This document shows positions 15,662-25,215 of a stretch of DNA of 41,760 nucleotides, one piece after another. The stretch's first letter is position 1; every line of letters starts with the position of its first letter. Below the pieces are notes generated by a model, which saw nothing but the letters and a program-made list of their open reading frames with translations, made no database searches and was not told the origin of the DNA. The translations under genes were made by a program, and so were the position numbers. Location: contig CAIXLG010000016.1 in assembly GCA_903920215.1 (NCBI GenBank), positions 1-41,760 of the forward strand, read 5' to 3'. Source of the stretch: an uncultured Chlorobiaceae bacterium. Lineage in GTDB: Bacteria; Bacteroidota; Chlorobiia; Chlorobiales; Chlorobiaceae.

Positions 15662-16015
15662 TCACTCCTTGGTCGTGAGTTTATCGCCCGATTCCTGTTT
15701 GTCGATATTGGCAATAGCGGTGCGGTCAAATTTGATTTTTGTGGTATCGGATACCTGAACAAGCACGGTTTTTTTGTCTGGATCAATTCCGGCAACAGTA
15801 CCGTGAACACCGCCTATGGTAACAATTTTGTCACCTCTTTTTAGGCTGTCGAGTACTTTTTCTCTATCCTTCTGTTTCTTCTGCTGCGGGCGGATCATAA
15901 AGAAGTAAAAGACAATGAAGATAAGGACAAGAGGGACAAGCTGAATGAACTGGTTCGGCGTCTGGCCGCCTGCGGGAGATGCAAAAAGGAACAGAGAGAG
16001 TATATGATTGTGCAT
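15662..16015 (-). CDS. yajC: Preprotein translocase accessory subunit YajC
   Basis: YajC joins SecDF at the Sec translocon in the inner membrane. The 117-residue protein has one hydrophobic segment (about 26-41, [16 protein letters not shown]) followed directly by the family motif [20 protein letters not shown] and [18 protein letters not shown]. Its stop codon is part of the ribosome-binding region for carA. A 71-base gap separates it from tsaD upstream. Confidence 0.92.
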   Translation of the reverse strand: MHNHILSLFLFASPAGGQTPNQFIQLVPLVLIFIVFYFFMIRPQQKKQKDREKVLDSLKRGDKIVTIGGVHGTVAGIDPDKKTVLVQVSDTTKIKFDRTAIANIDKQESGDKLTTKE

Positions 16016-16086
16016 GGTAGCGTTATGATATTATATAAAATCCAAGATCGTTTTTTGATGATCAACAATGTAATGTATTTATAGAA

Positions 16087-17148
16087 CTATTTCAATCCTG
16101 CCTTCCTCGATCCGGCAGCAAAGCTCGCGTAAGGCGCTATGTTATAAGAGCGCTTTGCCGTCATCCCTCGAGAGAGTTTTACACCGGCAAGAGTGGCAAT
16201 CATGGCCGCATTATCAGTTGAGTAAACGATGCCGGGGATATGCAGGGTGATACCCTCCTTATCGCACGCCTCTTTCATGGCTTTTCTGAGTCCCGAGTTT
16301 GCGCTGACTCCTCCAGCAATTGAAACGCTTTTTATGCCGCGGTTTCTGGCTGCCAATATGGTTTTTTCAACCAGCACGCTGACGATTGCCCATTGGATCG
16401 ATGCGGCAATATCTGCGAGATGGAGCTCAATATACTCTGGAGTTTGCTTCTGCAGCCAGGTAAGTACCGATGTTTTGAGCCCGGAAAAGCTGAAATCAAA
16501 ATTTCCCTGGTAGCTTTTGCTGGTTTGGGATTGTGATGTAAGCGCGCGGGGAAACTTGTGAAAAAGAGGATCTCCTTTCTCTGCGAGCTTGTCAATTACC
16601 GGGCCAGCCGGATAGTCGAGACCGAGCATCTTTCCTGTTTTGTCGAACGCCTCCCCCGCTGCATCATCAAGTGTCCGCCCGATAACTTCATAGGTAAGGT
16701 CCTGCGTTACAACCGACAGCAGCGTATGTCCTCCTGAAACCGTCAGAGAGACAAATGATCCCCGAGGGGCGTGATGAGCGTCGCTCTCATTGATAAAAGG
16801 GGAGAATATATGCGCCTCGATATGATTGACTGGTACAAAAGGCTTTCCAAGTGCATAGGCCAGGCCCTGAGCAAAGCAAAGCCCTACCATGACGGCGCCG
16901 ATAAGACCCGGCCCTGCAGTGGCGGCTATGACATCAAGTTCATTTTTTGTTATATTGGCTTCAGTTACGGCAGAATCTGTAATTGAAACGATAAGTCGTT
17001 CATGTTCTCTTGAAGCCAGTTCCGGCACCACTCCACCAAAGGCGGAATGACAGCGCTGTGAACTGACAATATTGGATTCTACCCTGCCGTCACGAACTAT
17101 GGCCGCAGATGTTTCGTCACAGCTGGTTTCTATGCCTAAAATAATCAT
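16087..17148 (-). CDS. tsaD: tRNA N6-adenosine threonylcarbamoyltransferase TsaD
   Basis: TsaD, with TsaB and TsaE, attaches the threonylcarbamoyl group to A37 of ANN-decoding tRNAs. The 353-residue protein begins [16 protein letters not shown], the ASKHA/Gcp family opening. It carries the metal-binding HxxxH motif NHIEAHIF (about residues 111-118), [22 protein letters not shown] and the C-terminal [13 protein letters not shown]. All expected motifs are present and the length is normal. It is divergent from the small membrane protein gene at 17172 with only 23 bases between start codons. Confidence 0.96.
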   Translation of the reverse strand: MIILGIETSCDETSAAIVRDGRVESNIVSSQRCHSAFGGVVPELASREHERLIVSITDSAVTEANITKNELDVIAATAGPGLIGAVMVGLCFAQGLAYALGKPFVPVNHIEAHIFSPFINESDAHHAPRGSFVSLTVSGGHTLLSVVTQDLTYEVIGRTLDDAAGEAFDKTGKMLGLDYPAGPVIDKLAEKGDPLFHKFPRALTSQSQTSKSYQGNFDFSFSGLKTSVLTWLQKQTPEYIELHLADIAASIQWAIVSVLVEKTILAARNRGIKSVSIAGGVSANSGLRKAMKEACDKEGITLHIPGIVYSTDNAAMIATLAGVKLSRGMTAKRSYNIAPYASFAAGSRKAGLK

Positions 17149-17171
17149 GGAATAATTTTTTATAAAGAGCT

Positions 17172-17399
17172 ATGGGCAAAGCTAACAAACCGGGCAATAA
17201 TAGCAAACCGAACGTCAAGGTAAGCGTTTTTCATGTTTTTGTGATTCTCGCGGGCGCCGACTTGATTCTTCTTCTTGCTCCCGACTTCGGTATTCTTAAC
17301 AGTATTCTTGTTCTCCCCGATATCTATTCATGGTCGGCTGTCATCGGTGGTCTTATTATGCTGGTTTACGGCTTTAATGGTCTGTACAAAAAGCTGTAG
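17172..17399 (+). CDS. Small two-helix membrane protein, unknown
   Basis: This 75-residue protein has a polar, Asn/Lys-rich N-terminus (about 18 residues) and two predicted membrane helices, FHVFVILAGADLILLLAP (about 20-37) and WSAVIGGLIMLVYGFNGLY (about 54-72). I do not recognise a family. It is divergent from tsaD and lies 67 bases before moxR on the same strand, so it may be the first gene of the moxR transcript. Confidence 0.6.
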   Translation: MGKANKPGNNSKPNVKVSVFHVFVILAGADLILLLAPDFGILNSILVLPDIYSWSAVIGGLIMLVYGFNGLYKKL

Positions 17400-17466
17400 A
17401 AAGTGTTCAGCAAGCCGATAGTCGGAAAAGGCGTTACGTTAACAAGCACAAGAGAGAGGAGGCGCA

Positions 17467-18465
17467 ATGCAGCATGCAGTCGAACTGGAAGAACTTGGAA
17501 CGCGGATAACGGAGGCCTCCCGTTTTATTGAAAAAGCGGAGGCACAGCTTTCGCGCAGGGTTATAGGGCAGCATGATGTGATCAGGCGGATCTTTATTGC
17601 TATGCTGGTTAACGGCCACATACTGCTGGAGGGTGTCCCCGGACTTGCTAAAACACTCATTATCCGGACCTTTGCTGCAGCTATGAACCTGAAGTTCCAG
17701 CGCATACAGTTTACCCCCGATATGCTTCCTGCCGACCTCATCGGTACAATGATCTACAATCCCAAAGACCTGGAGTTCTATCCCCGTAAAGGACCTGTTT
17801 TTGCCAATGTCATCCTTGCCGATGAAATCAACCGTTCACCGGCAAAGGTTCAGTCTGCGCTGCTTGAAGCCATGCAGGAGCGTCAGGTCACCATCGGTAC
17901 CCAGACCTTTCCCCTCGAAGAACCCTTTCTGGTGCTGGCCACCCAGAATCCCATTGAGCATGAAGGAACCTATGTTTTGCCTGAAGCCCAGGTGGACCGT
18001 TTTATGATGAAGGTTCTCGTCGATTATCCATCGTACGACGAGGAGCTTGAAATCATGCTGCAATCTGCTACAAATGCTGCTGCAGCTCCAATCATACCGG
18101 TTGTGCAGCCTGACGACATTGCCCGGGCAAGAGCGTTGATTGATCTTATTTATGTCGATCCGCGCGTGCAGCGCTACATTGTCGATCTCGTTGTCGCAAG
18201 CAGAAAGCCTGCGCAGTACGGCATTGCCTCTCTTGAAACGATGATCGAGTTTGGAGCCTCTCCAAGGGCCTCAATTTTTCTTCTGCTTGCATCCAAAGCC
18301 CATGCCTTTTTGCAGCACCGGGCTTACATAACACCTGAGGATGTAAAGGCAATCGCATACGATACCCTCCGGCACCGTATAAGGCCGGGGTACGAAGCTG
18401 AGGCTGACAACATAAAGCCTGACGATATTATCCGCCAGATTCTTCAGCACGTGCAGGTACCTTAA
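17467..18465 (+). CDS. moxR: MoxR-family AAA+ ATPase
   Basis: MoxR ATPases act as chaperones for metal- or cofactor-containing complexes and are nearly always paired with VWA-domain proteins. This 332-residue protein has Walker A GVPGLAKT (56-63), Walker B VILADEINRSPAKVQSALLEAMQE, sensor 1 LATQNPIEHEGTY and the C-terminal lid SPRASIFLLLASKA. GAGAGGAGG precedes the ATG. It heads a run with a DUF58 protein and a Bat-associated membrane protein, the front half of the usual Bat operon. Confidence 0.92.
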   Translation: MQHAVELEELGTRITEASRFIEKAEAQLSRRVIGQHDVIRRIFIAMLVNGHILLEGVPGLAKTLIIRTFAAAMNLKFQRIQFTPDMLPADLIGTMIYNPKDLEFYPRKGPVFANVILADEINRSPAKVQSALLEAMQERQVTIGTQTFPLEEPFLVLATQNPIEHEGTYVLPEAQVDRFMMKVLVDYPSYDEELEIMLQSATNAAAAPIIPVVQPDDIARARALIDLIYVDPRVQRYIVDLVVASRKPAQYGIASLETMIEFGASPRASIFLLLASKAHAFLQHRAYITPEDVKAIAYDTLRHRIRPGYEAEADNIKPDDIIRQILQHVQVP

Positions 18466-18514
18466 CCTCTGCACAAGTTCCCGGCTGATGGCTGAACAAT
18501 GAGTGGAGTCAATA

Positions 18515-19405
18515 ATGGAAAGGAATGACGATCATCTGAAAGAGCTTCAGAAAATTATAAGGCGAGTTGAAATTCGATCCAAGCGCATGGCCAGTGAGCA
18601 ATTCAGTGGCGAATACCACTCTTCGTTCAAAGGAAAAGGGATTGAGTTCAGCAATGTCAGGGAGTACCAGTATGGCGACGATGTCCGTTCAATTGACTGG
18701 AATACCTCTGCCCGCAAGTATGAATTGTATGTCAAGCTTTTTACCGAAGAGCGCGAACGGACTCTGCTGCTTGTTGTTGACGGATCAGATTCGATGCTGT
18801 TCGGGAGCCAGGAGCGCCGCAAAAAGGAGCTTGCCCTCGAAGTAAGCGCAGTGCTCGCCTTCAGTGCCATCCAGAATAATGACAAGGTAGGGCTTCTTAT
18901 CTTTACCGATCAGGTTGAAATCTTTATTGCGCCCCGAAAAGGCCGGGATCATGTTCTGGTTATTCTTGAAGAGCTCTTCCGCTTTAAGCCGCAAAACCGC
19001 AACACCGATATCAATCCGGCCCTCTCCTTTATCCGCTATACGCTTCGGAGGCAATCAATCATTTTTCTTATAACTGATCTGGTAGCCAGTGACTATGAAA
19101 AAGGTATGAAGCAGCTCAATGCCCGCCACGACTTTATACTGGTTCACATCAGCGATCCACTCGACAAAGCGCTTCCTCTCAGCGCCCTTCTTGACCTTGA
19201 AGAACCCGAAACCGGGTTACGTATAACGGTTGATGCAGCCAGTCGCCGTGAAATTGCCCGCTATCGCCAGGAGCAGTCAAGGCTCCATGAAGAGCTTCGG
19301 CAGCGTCTCCGTCGGATGCGTATCGACACCATCTTTCTTGATACTGACCGATCTTTTATCGGCGACCTCAACTCTTTTTTCCGGTATCGTGAACGGAAGG
19401 TGTGA
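18515..19405 (+). CDS. DUF58 (VWA-like) protein partner of MoxR
   Basis: This 296-residue protein shows the DUF58 core EYQYGDDVRSIDWNTSARKYELYVK. It is followed by a VWA-like fold with an apparent MIDAS motif D89-x-S91-x-S93 (VVDGSDSM), then DVNPALSFIRYTLRRQSIIFLITD-like strands (INPALSFIRY; IIFLITDLVAS). Such proteins are thought to be substrates or adaptors of MoxR. I chose ATG 18515, with GTGGAG (18503-18508) as ribosome site, over GTG 18503. The 3' end overlaps the next gene by 17 bases if that gene starts at GTG 19389. Confidence 0.88.
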   Translation: MERNDDHLKELQKIIRRVEIRSKRMASEQFSGEYHSSFKGKGIEFSNVREYQYGDDVRSIDWNTSARKYELYVKLFTEERERTLLLVVDGSDSMLFGSQERRKKELALEVSAVLAFSAIQNNDKVGLLIFTDQVEIFIAPRKGRDHVLVILEELFRFKPQNRNTDINPALSFIRYTLRRQSIIFLITDLVASDYEKGMKQLNARHDFILVHISDPLDKALPLSALLDLEEPETGLRITVDAASRREIARYRQEQSRLHEELRQRLRRMRIDTIFLDTDRSFIGDLNSFFRYRERKV

Positions 19406-20351
19406 GGGGTATAGCTCCGGTTCGCTCAAGTGGCTGCTTTTATGGCTGCTTGCTGCGCTTCCGATTATGACGTGCTCCCTCTTTTCTTCGAGGGCATTGG
19501 GAGCTGTTTCCGGTGTAACGGTGGCGGTTACACCCGACACAGTTCTTGTCGGTGATCGTATCCATTGTACCATTGGAGTCCGCCATTCGGCAAACGATGT
19601 TGTCTCGCTTGAAGGTATAGACAGTCTGTCGGTGCAGCCATTTGAGTTGATCAATCGCCGACAGTCATCCGCAGTTGTATCCCCGGGTACCCGTCAGGAG
19701 CGTTGTGATTTTGAGCTTGCAGTTTTTACCATTGGACGGCAACCTGTTCCCCGGTTTACTGTGGTGCTTCGCAATAACCAGGGCAAGCTCTTAACCCGTG
19801 AGCCCTACAGGCCATCGAGTGCCGTATTTGTCAGGGCGCTTACTGACTCAACCATGAGAGAACTCAGGCCTATAAAGCCGCCTGTAAAGCCAATGATTTC
19901 CCTTTTGCTGCTCTTGCCGGTTGTTCTTGGGGTGTTTGGTATTGCCGGTGTTGTGCTGCTCGTGCTTTTTCTCATCAAGCGCACAGTGCGCACGAGTGCT
20001 GAAAAGGTTGATCCCGGTCAGGTTGCCCAGCGAAAGCTTCGCAAACTTGGTTCGAGGCTTTCAGCCGGAATGCCACCGCCAGAATGCTACGAAGAGCTTA
20101 GCAACATCATGCGAACTTTCCTTGAAAAGCATTACCGCATCCGGGCGCTTGAAGCTGTGACACAGGAGATTGAACGCGATCTGAAAAAGCTTGGTGTCGC
20201 AGGTTTTGAAAGCATTATGAATCTTCTCGCACAGGCCGATCTGGTTAAATTTGCCGATAGTCGTCCGGATGCCGAGGAGTCCCTCCAGTCACTCCGCAAG
20301 GCCGAAGAAGTTATCCGTTCCGCACGCATTCCACACTCCCCCGATGAATAA
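19389..20351 (+). CDS. Bat-associated membrane protein, unnamed
   Basis: This protein (about 320 residues) has a signal-like hydrophobic N-terminus (LKWLLLWLLAALPIMTCSL). An extracytoplasmic beta-rich part of about 140 residues follows, reminiscent of one BatD-type domain (VTVAVTPDTVLVGDRIHCTIGV). Then come a membrane helix (MISLLLLLPVVLGVFGIAGVVLLVLFLI) and a cytoplasmic helical tail (CYEELSNIMRTFLEKHYRI) like that in DUF4381-type proteins of MoxR clusters. The start is uncertain: no ATG suits it, and GTG 19389, which overlaps the DUF58 gene, gives the best signal sequence. It completes a moxR-DUF58-membrane protein trio. Confidence 0.72.
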   Translation: MNGRCEGYSSGSLKWLLLWLLAALPIMTCSLFSSRALGAVSGVTVAVTPDTVLVGDRIHCTIGVRHSANDVVSLEGIDSLSVQPFELINRRQSSAVVSPGTRQERCDFELAVFTIGRQPVPRFTVVLRNNQGKLLTREPYRPSSAVFVRALTDSTMRELRPIKPPVKPMISLLLLLPVVLGVFGIAGVVLLVLFLIKRTVRTSAEKVDPGQVAQRKLRKLGSRLSAGMPPPECYEELSNIMRTFLEKHYRIRALEAVTQEIERDLKKLGVAGFESIMNLLAQADLVKFADSRPDAEESLQSLRKAEEVIRSARIPHSPDE

Positions 20352-20451
20352 ACTCATCCACTTTGCAGAAGAGAATCACCTATATTGGCAAAACGAATCA
20401 GCTGGTCAGGCCTAATTTTTTATCAATCAGACGCTTTACATTTCTCTTTCT

Positions 20452-23397
20452 ATGAGGAACAGGTTTTCAGTATGCCGCAACACTCCTGTCACGATGCTTA
20501 TGATCGGGATATTTTTTTTACAGTTGATATCCTGCACCTCCATAAAGAACGGTGGTAATGCCTATCCATACAGCTCTGTTCCTGGTGACTCCCTCCATAC
20601 AAGAATCTACACTCTCAACAATGGGCTGACGGTCTACATGAGTCCATATAAAGACAAGCCAAGAATCTATACGTCGATTGCCGTCCGCGCTGGAAGTAAA
20701 AATGACCCCCCGGAGACAACCGGCCTTGCCCACTATCTGGAACATATGCTTTTCAAGGGCACCGATTCGTTAGGAGCTCTTGACTATGAAAAGGAGCGTA
20801 TCGAGCTCGACAAGATTACAGCGCTCTATGAAAAGTACCGTTTGACCTCAGATATCCACCAGCGAGCTGCGATCTACAAGGATATTGACAGTATTTCCAA
20901 TGTTGCGGCACGATTGACAGTCCCCAATGAGTACGACAAGCTGATGAACTCGATCGGAGCCCAGGGAACCAATGCATATACATGGAAAGAAGAGACTGTT
21001 TTCTTAAATGATATTCCCTCAAACAAGCTCGAACAATGGTTGACCATCGAAGCAGAACGCTTCCGTAATCCTGTCATGCGACTCTTTCATACTGAACTTG
21101 AAACAGTTTATGAGGAGAAAAACAGGAACATGGACAGTGACCAGAACAAAATATCTGAAACCCTCTTTGCCGGACTTTTCAAAAAACATACATACGGCAC
21201 CCAGACGACTATCGGCAAGGCGGAGCATCTGAAAAACCCATCGATAAAAAATGTCATCGACTATTATCGCGCCTGGTATGTCCCTAACAATATGGCACTG
21301 TGTATTGCCGGTGACTTTGATCCGGATGTCACCATAAAACTGATCGATCAAAAATTTTCACACCTCAAGCCAAAAGCAATCCCCGTTTTTACTCCGGCAG
21401 TGGAAGAACCGATCACAAAATCATCGGTTATCAAAATTAAGGGGCCGGAAGCCGAAGAGATTGTCATTGGATATCGCTTTAACGGAATCAACAGTTCCGA
21501 TACCGATTATCTGACGCTTATCGATAAGGTTTTATACAACAATGCAGCAGGACTGATTGACCTCAATCTTAATCAGCAGCAGAAAGTGCTTGATGGAAGC
21601 TCAAGCCTGGTCTTGATGAATGATTACTCGCTCCATCTCCTCTCCGCAAAGCCAAGGAAAGGCCAAAGCCTGGAGCAGGTCAGAAAGCTCTTGTTTGAAC
21701 AGATTGAACGTCTCAAGGAGGGGAACTTTCCTGATTGGCTGATGGACGCAGCCATCAATGATATGAAAATCGAACAGCTCAAACTCTATGAACTCAATCA
21801 TGGTCGCGTCGCTTCGTATGTTAGTGCATATACTTCAGGTATGCAGTGGTCGCAGCATGTCAGCCAGTTTGAACGTCTTCAGAAAATCACAAAAAATGAC
21901 CTTGTGGCTTTTGCCCGGAAGCACTATGGCTCAAATTATGTAGCTGTTTACAAGGAAAACGGCAAGTCTGTAAGCGAAGCGAAAATCCAGAAGCCTCCCA
22001 TTACGCCCCTGAAGGTAAACAGGGATGTCACCTCACCCTTTGCAGAAAAAGTCCTGGCCCTGAAATCAAACAAACTCGAGCCGGCCTTTGTGGACTACAA
22101 AAAGGCCATCACCTTTTTAGATGTAAACCCATCGATAAAGCTGCACTATGTGCAAAATCGGGAAGACGATCTTTTTTCGCTCTCCTATGTGTTTGATATT
22201 GGAAAAAACAACAATAGAAAACTCGATCTTGCGCTGAATTACCTCTTCTATCTTGGAACATCGACCATGACTCATGCCGAGTTCAGAAGGGAGCTCTATA
22301 AAATTGGGGCCAGCTTTTCTGCTTCCACCTCTGAACATCATGTTTCTTTGGAACTTACCGGACTCGGAAAAAACGCGCCGGCAGCGATACGGTTGCTTGA
22401 AAATCTTCTTGTCGACGCAAAGCCCAATGAAGAAACCCTCTCAAAACTCAAGGCAGGCGTCATGAAGGAGAGGGCCGATGCCAAACTGTCGAAAAACAAG
22501 ATTCTTTTCGATGGCCTGATTAATTACGGCAAATATGGGCCGATCTCACCATTCACCAACGTGCTCAGCAGTGAGGAGCTTGAAAAAGTGACCTCTCAAG
22601 AACTGCTGGATGATGTACGTAACCTTTTGCAATATCGCCATCGGGTACTCTATTGCGGACCGGCCTCCTCTGCAGAGGTGCTCAGTGATCTGCATACTGT
22701 GCGTCATTATCCCCTGTCGTTCAAAAATCCACCGGCGTCTGATCCTTTTATTGAACTTGAACAGCCGGATAATCTTGTCTACGTTGTAGACTACGATATG
22801 ACGCAGGCGGAAGTGATCATGTTAACGAAGGATGCATTGTATGACCCTTCATTGGTTCCGATTGTCACTCTTTTCAACGAATATTACGGTGGAGGGATGT
22901 CTTCCGTTGTGTTTCAGGAACTGCGAGAAGCAAAAGCTCTTGCCTATGCAGTTTTTTCCGGATACAGTGTTTCGAAGCAAAAAGGAAAGTCAAACTATAT
23001 TTTCAGTTATATCGGTACCCAGTCAGACAAACTTCCCGAAGCGCTCGAAGGAATGAGAAAGCTGATGACCAATTTGCCGAAATCAACAAAACTTTTTGCT
23101 TCAGCGAAAAACGGTACTCTTCAGGGAAAATCCACTAATCGGTTAACAAAAACCGAAATCCTGTTGAATTATGAAGATGCTCTCAGACTCGGACACCGCT
23201 ACGACATCAGAAAAGATATATGCCGTGACGTTCCATCAATGAGTCTGTCAGATATCGATCAATTTCACACAAAACATTTTCACGATAAAAAACAGGTTAT
23301 GCTGGTTCTTGGCAAATCCGGCAATCTCGATATGGAAACCCTGAGGAAATATGGAACGGTCAGGGAGTTGTCGCTCAAAGAGGTTTTTGGGTATTAA
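20452..23397 (+). CDS. M16-family zinc metallopeptidase, lipoprotein
   Basis: This 981-residue protein is a two-halved M16 (pitrilysin/insulinase) peptidase. A lipobox-like LISC (Cys28) suggests a lipid-anchored envelope protein. The inverted zinc motif HYLEH is at residues 94-98 ([16 protein letters not shown]), with the third ligand Glu in [11 protein letters not shown] about 110 residues on. The second half (from about 540) has no HxxEH motif and is presumably the inactive partner domain, with the family phrase [24 protein letters not shown]. Substrates are unknown; relatives degrade peptides. It lies between the moxR trio and batAB, 100 bases after the former, and ends at a bidirectional terminator. 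Confidence 0.9.
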   Translation: MRNRFSVCRNTPVTMLMIGIFFLQLISCTSIKNGGNAYPYSSVPGDSLHTRIYTLNNGLTVYMSPYKDKPRIYTSIAVRAGSKNDPPETTGLAHYLEHMLFKGTDSLGALDYEKERIELDKITALYEKYRLTSDIHQRAAIYKDIDSISNVAARLTVPNEYDKLMNSIGAQGTNAYTWKEETVFLNDIPSNKLEQWLTIEAERFRNPVMRLFHTELETVYEEKNRNMDSDQNKISETLFAGLFKKHTYGTQTTIGKAEHLKNPSIKNVIDYYRAWYVPNNMALCIAGDFDPDVTIKLIDQKFSHLKPKAIPVFTPAVEEPITKSSVIKIKGPEAEEIVIGYRFNGINSSDTDYLTLIDKVLYNNAAGLIDLNLNQQQKVLDGSSSLVLMNDYSLHLLSAKPRKGQSLEQVRKLLFEQIERLKEGNFPDWLMDAAINDMKIEQLKLYELNHGRVASYVSAYTSGMQWSQHVSQFERLQKITKNDLVAFARKHYGSNYVAVYKENGKSVSEAKIQKPPITPLKVNRDVTSPFAEKVLALKSNKLEPAFVDYKKAITFLDVNPSIKLHYVQNREDDLFSLSYVFDIGKNNNRKLDLALNYLFYLGTSTMTHAEFRRELYKIGASFSASTSEHHVSLELTGLGKNAPAAIRLLENLLVDAKPNEETLSKLKAGVMKERADAKLSKNKILFDGLINYGKYGPISPFTNVLSSEELEKVTSQELLDDVRNLLQYRHRVLYCGPASSAEVLSDLHTVRHYPLSFKNPPASDPFIELEQPDNLVYVVDYDMTQAEVIMLTKDALYDPSLVPIVTLFNEYYGGGMSSVVFQELREAKALAYAVFSGYSVSKQKGKSNYIFSYIGTQSDKLPEALEGMRKLMTNLPKSTKLFASAKNGTLQGKSTNRLTKTEILLNYEDALRLGHRYDIRKDICRDVPSMSLSDIDQFHTKHFHDKKQVMLVLGKSGNLDMETLRKYGTVRELSLKEVFGY

Positions 23398-23410
23398 AAT
23401 GTGCCCGCTT

Positions 23411-23443
23411 GCCGCGAAATGCTCATTCAGCATGTTTCGCGGC
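23411..23443. terminator. Bidirectional terminator between convergent genes
   Basis: GCCGCGAAATGCT (23411-23423) pairs with AGCA-TG-TTTCGCGGC (23429-23443), leaving a CATTC loop and a two-base bulge. It sits exactly between the M16 peptidase stop and the stop of the convergent small secreted protein gene. The T-rich tail is weak on both sides (CTTTGGCTTTGTTCTT on the plus strand). Confidence 0.7.
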
Positions 23444-23459
23444 AGCTTTGGCTTTGTTC

Positions 23460-23666
23460 TTATAAGGGTTTCAGTTCACCCATTATACAGCACTCATCAG
23501 TTTTTGAATCAGTTTTTTCAGGTGCGGGAGCTGCCTCAGCTTTTACTTCAGTGGTAACAACCTGCTTGGTATCAGCAGCTTGATTATCTTCGGCAATTGC
23601 GACGCTTCCAAAGAGGGCTGTCATTGCAAGAGATACGATACAACCGGCAATAAAATTCTTTTTCAT
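23460..23666 (-). CDS. Small secreted protein with terminal Cys pair
   Basis: This 68-residue protein starts MKKNFIAGCIVSLAMTALFG and has a signal peptide likely cut after SVAIA. The mature part is about 40 residues, charged and Ala/Pro/Thr-rich, ending in DECCIMGELKPL with adjacent cysteines. I do not recognise a family. The Cys pair could bind metal or form a disulfide. It follows the PepSY gene by 29 bases on the same strand, so a joint role in metal handling is conceivable but unproven. The frame extends 35 codons upstream into the PepSY gene without a better start. Confidence 0.6.
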   Translation of the reverse strand: MKKNFIAGCIVSLAMTALFGSVAIAEDNQAADTKQVVTTEVKAEAAPAPEKTDSKTDECCIMGELKPL

Positions 23667-23695
23667 AGGGCTTCGTTTGTTTAGTTTATTGATGT

Positions 23696-24892
23696 TCAGA
23701 CCTTTTCCACCGTCAGGCGACGGCTGATTTTTCCTATATAAACATTCAGACCTGTTACGCAAATGACACACAAAAAAATGGCTCCCAGAAACACAGCGAG
23801 TTGACCAAAAAGCCCAAAAGCTTTTCCGCTATGCAACGGCCGCATCCAATTGATAAACCGGTCTCCCGCGCTGCCGGTTTCAGCTAATCTCAAGTGTTCG
23901 ACCTCTCCGGTCGCCATAGAGATGTAAGCATAGTTGTTTCCATTTGGCGAAATATCGCCGGGCAAAAGAAATCGAATGGTATAAACGCCATTCTTCATAT
24001 CCCGATTCACCGAGTATACCAATGTTTTTGGAAAAGTGCTTTGTATAACCCTGATGGCATCATCCACACTGCAGCCGATACCCGTTACTTGAAGCGGGCT
24101 TTTTGACTTGATGTGAGGAATCGGAGTTACCGGTGCCACGATATTTGTGATCGGCGTTACGGCCTCAGGCAGATTTAAATAAACTGCTGAAAAAGAAACT
24201 ACCACCATTATTGGAAAAATCAAAACAGATGCAAACTGGTGAAGGTCATAGTTGATTTTATAATTTCCCTCTTTCAACCGCAACTTCAGCACCGAAAGCC
24301 ATGATGCCACTCTATGGCTCTTTGCAGGCCAACTTAAGGTAAGGCCGAAAAACAAGGTAACCAGCCATACAACCGCACACCATCCCATAACAAGGATGCC
24401 TGATTTTCCGAGAAACAGTGAATAATGAAGGCGGCTTAACACTGGCAGCAGATTCGTTCGCGACAGGACAAACTGTGTTGTATTGCGCTGCCCAAGTATC
24501 TCGCCGGAATAAGGATTTACCATCACCTGATCAAACCTTATTGAGTTTTCCAATCCTGTTTGTGGCTTTTGCCTGCCGGGTGCATCCTGCTTTGCTCGTA
24601 ACGACACCACTAAAGCATCATCACTCTTTTTCGGCAGCCTCAACATGCCTGCAAATGCATCAGGAAATCGCGATTCAACAGTTGTTATAATTTCAGCATA
24701 AGGGCGCGACTTGGAGCATGGCTCAACCACAAAAAGATGGGGATTGATCATTCGCTCCAATTCACCGCGAAAGGAGATAGCCGCACCGGTAAATCCAGCT
24801 ATAAAAAGGAAAGCAAGGAGCAATAATCCCGTCCATCGATGTAATTTCATGAACACCTTCCGTGGTGTTTTTTTAACAGCAGGCACACTCAT
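23696..24892 (-). CDS. PepSY-associated transmembrane protein
   Basis: This 398-residue inner-membrane protein has the PepSY-TM (PiuB-like) layout: helix 1 after KLHRWTGLLLLAFLFIAGFTG, a periplasmic PepSY-like region, helices around LVMGWCAVVWLVTLFFGLTL and VLIFPIMVVVSFSAVYLNL, a second PepSY-like region (SVDDAIRVIQSTFPKT) and a last helix AVFLGAIFLCVICVTGL. Histidines in KLHRW, SRLHYSL, DLHQF and RPLHSGK sit near membrane edges, as in haem-binding ferric-reductase-like proteins. The family often accompanies siderophore uptake. No TonB receptor is in this window. Confidence 0.8.
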   Translation of the reverse strand: MSVPAVKKTPRKVFMKLHRWTGLLLLAFLFIAGFTGAAISFRGELERMINPHLFVVEPCSKSRPYAEIITTVESRFPDAFAGMLRLPKKSDDALVVSLRAKQDAPGRQKPQTGLENSIRFDQVMVNPYSGEILGQRNTTQFVLSRTNLLPVLSRLHYSLFLGKSGILVMGWCAVVWLVTLFFGLTLSWPAKSHRVASWLSVLKLRLKEGNYKINYDLHQFASVLIFPIMVVVSFSAVYLNLPEAVTPITNIVAPVTPIPHIKSKSPLQVTGIGCSVDDAIRVIQSTFPKTLVYSVNRDMKNGVYTIRFLLPGDISPNGNNYAYISMATGEVEHLRLAETGSAGDRFINWMRPLHSGKAFGLFGQLAVFLGAIFLCVICVTGLNVYIGKISRRLTVEKV

Positions 24893-25215
24893 CGTAACAT
24901 TTCTTCGGTTATATCAAGACTGGTAGAGTATTGAATGGGTTTCAATGAGGCTTTCCCCACCCATTTATTACGGACGATTTCTATCTAATATTCTTGCGTA
25001 CAAAAATGATAACCGGAAATTTTTTTCAACATACCATTCAAATCCAATTGAGTGCAGCTATTGAAAAAAATGAGAACATGACAGTTTATTGATAAGTAAT
25101 GTCCAGTGAAGGGAATGGAGTCTGAAAAGCTCCGGACTCTTTAGAGTTTGGAGTTCAATGGTTTAGAGGGAATTTAACCGGGGATTTTGCATCTTTGAGG
25201 TAAAATATTTCGCCT
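24893..25215 (+). other. Intergenic region before batA with two hairpins
   Basis: This 323-base AT-rich gap separates the divergent PepSY and batA genes and should hold both promoters. I find no gene. AATGGGT (24934-24940) is repeated inverted as ACCCATT (24959-24965). A compact hairpin, CTCCGGACTC-TTTA-GAGTTTGGAG (25130-25153), has a 10-bp stem with two G-U pairs but no T-run, 62 bases before the batA ATG. It is not a standard terminator. A role in the batA leader transcript is possible. Confidence 0.5.

Noticed and set aside
19230-19388. N-terminal extension of the Bat-associated membrane protein
   Set aside because: This part lies wholly within the DUF58 gene in another frame and precedes the signal sequence, so it is probably not translated.
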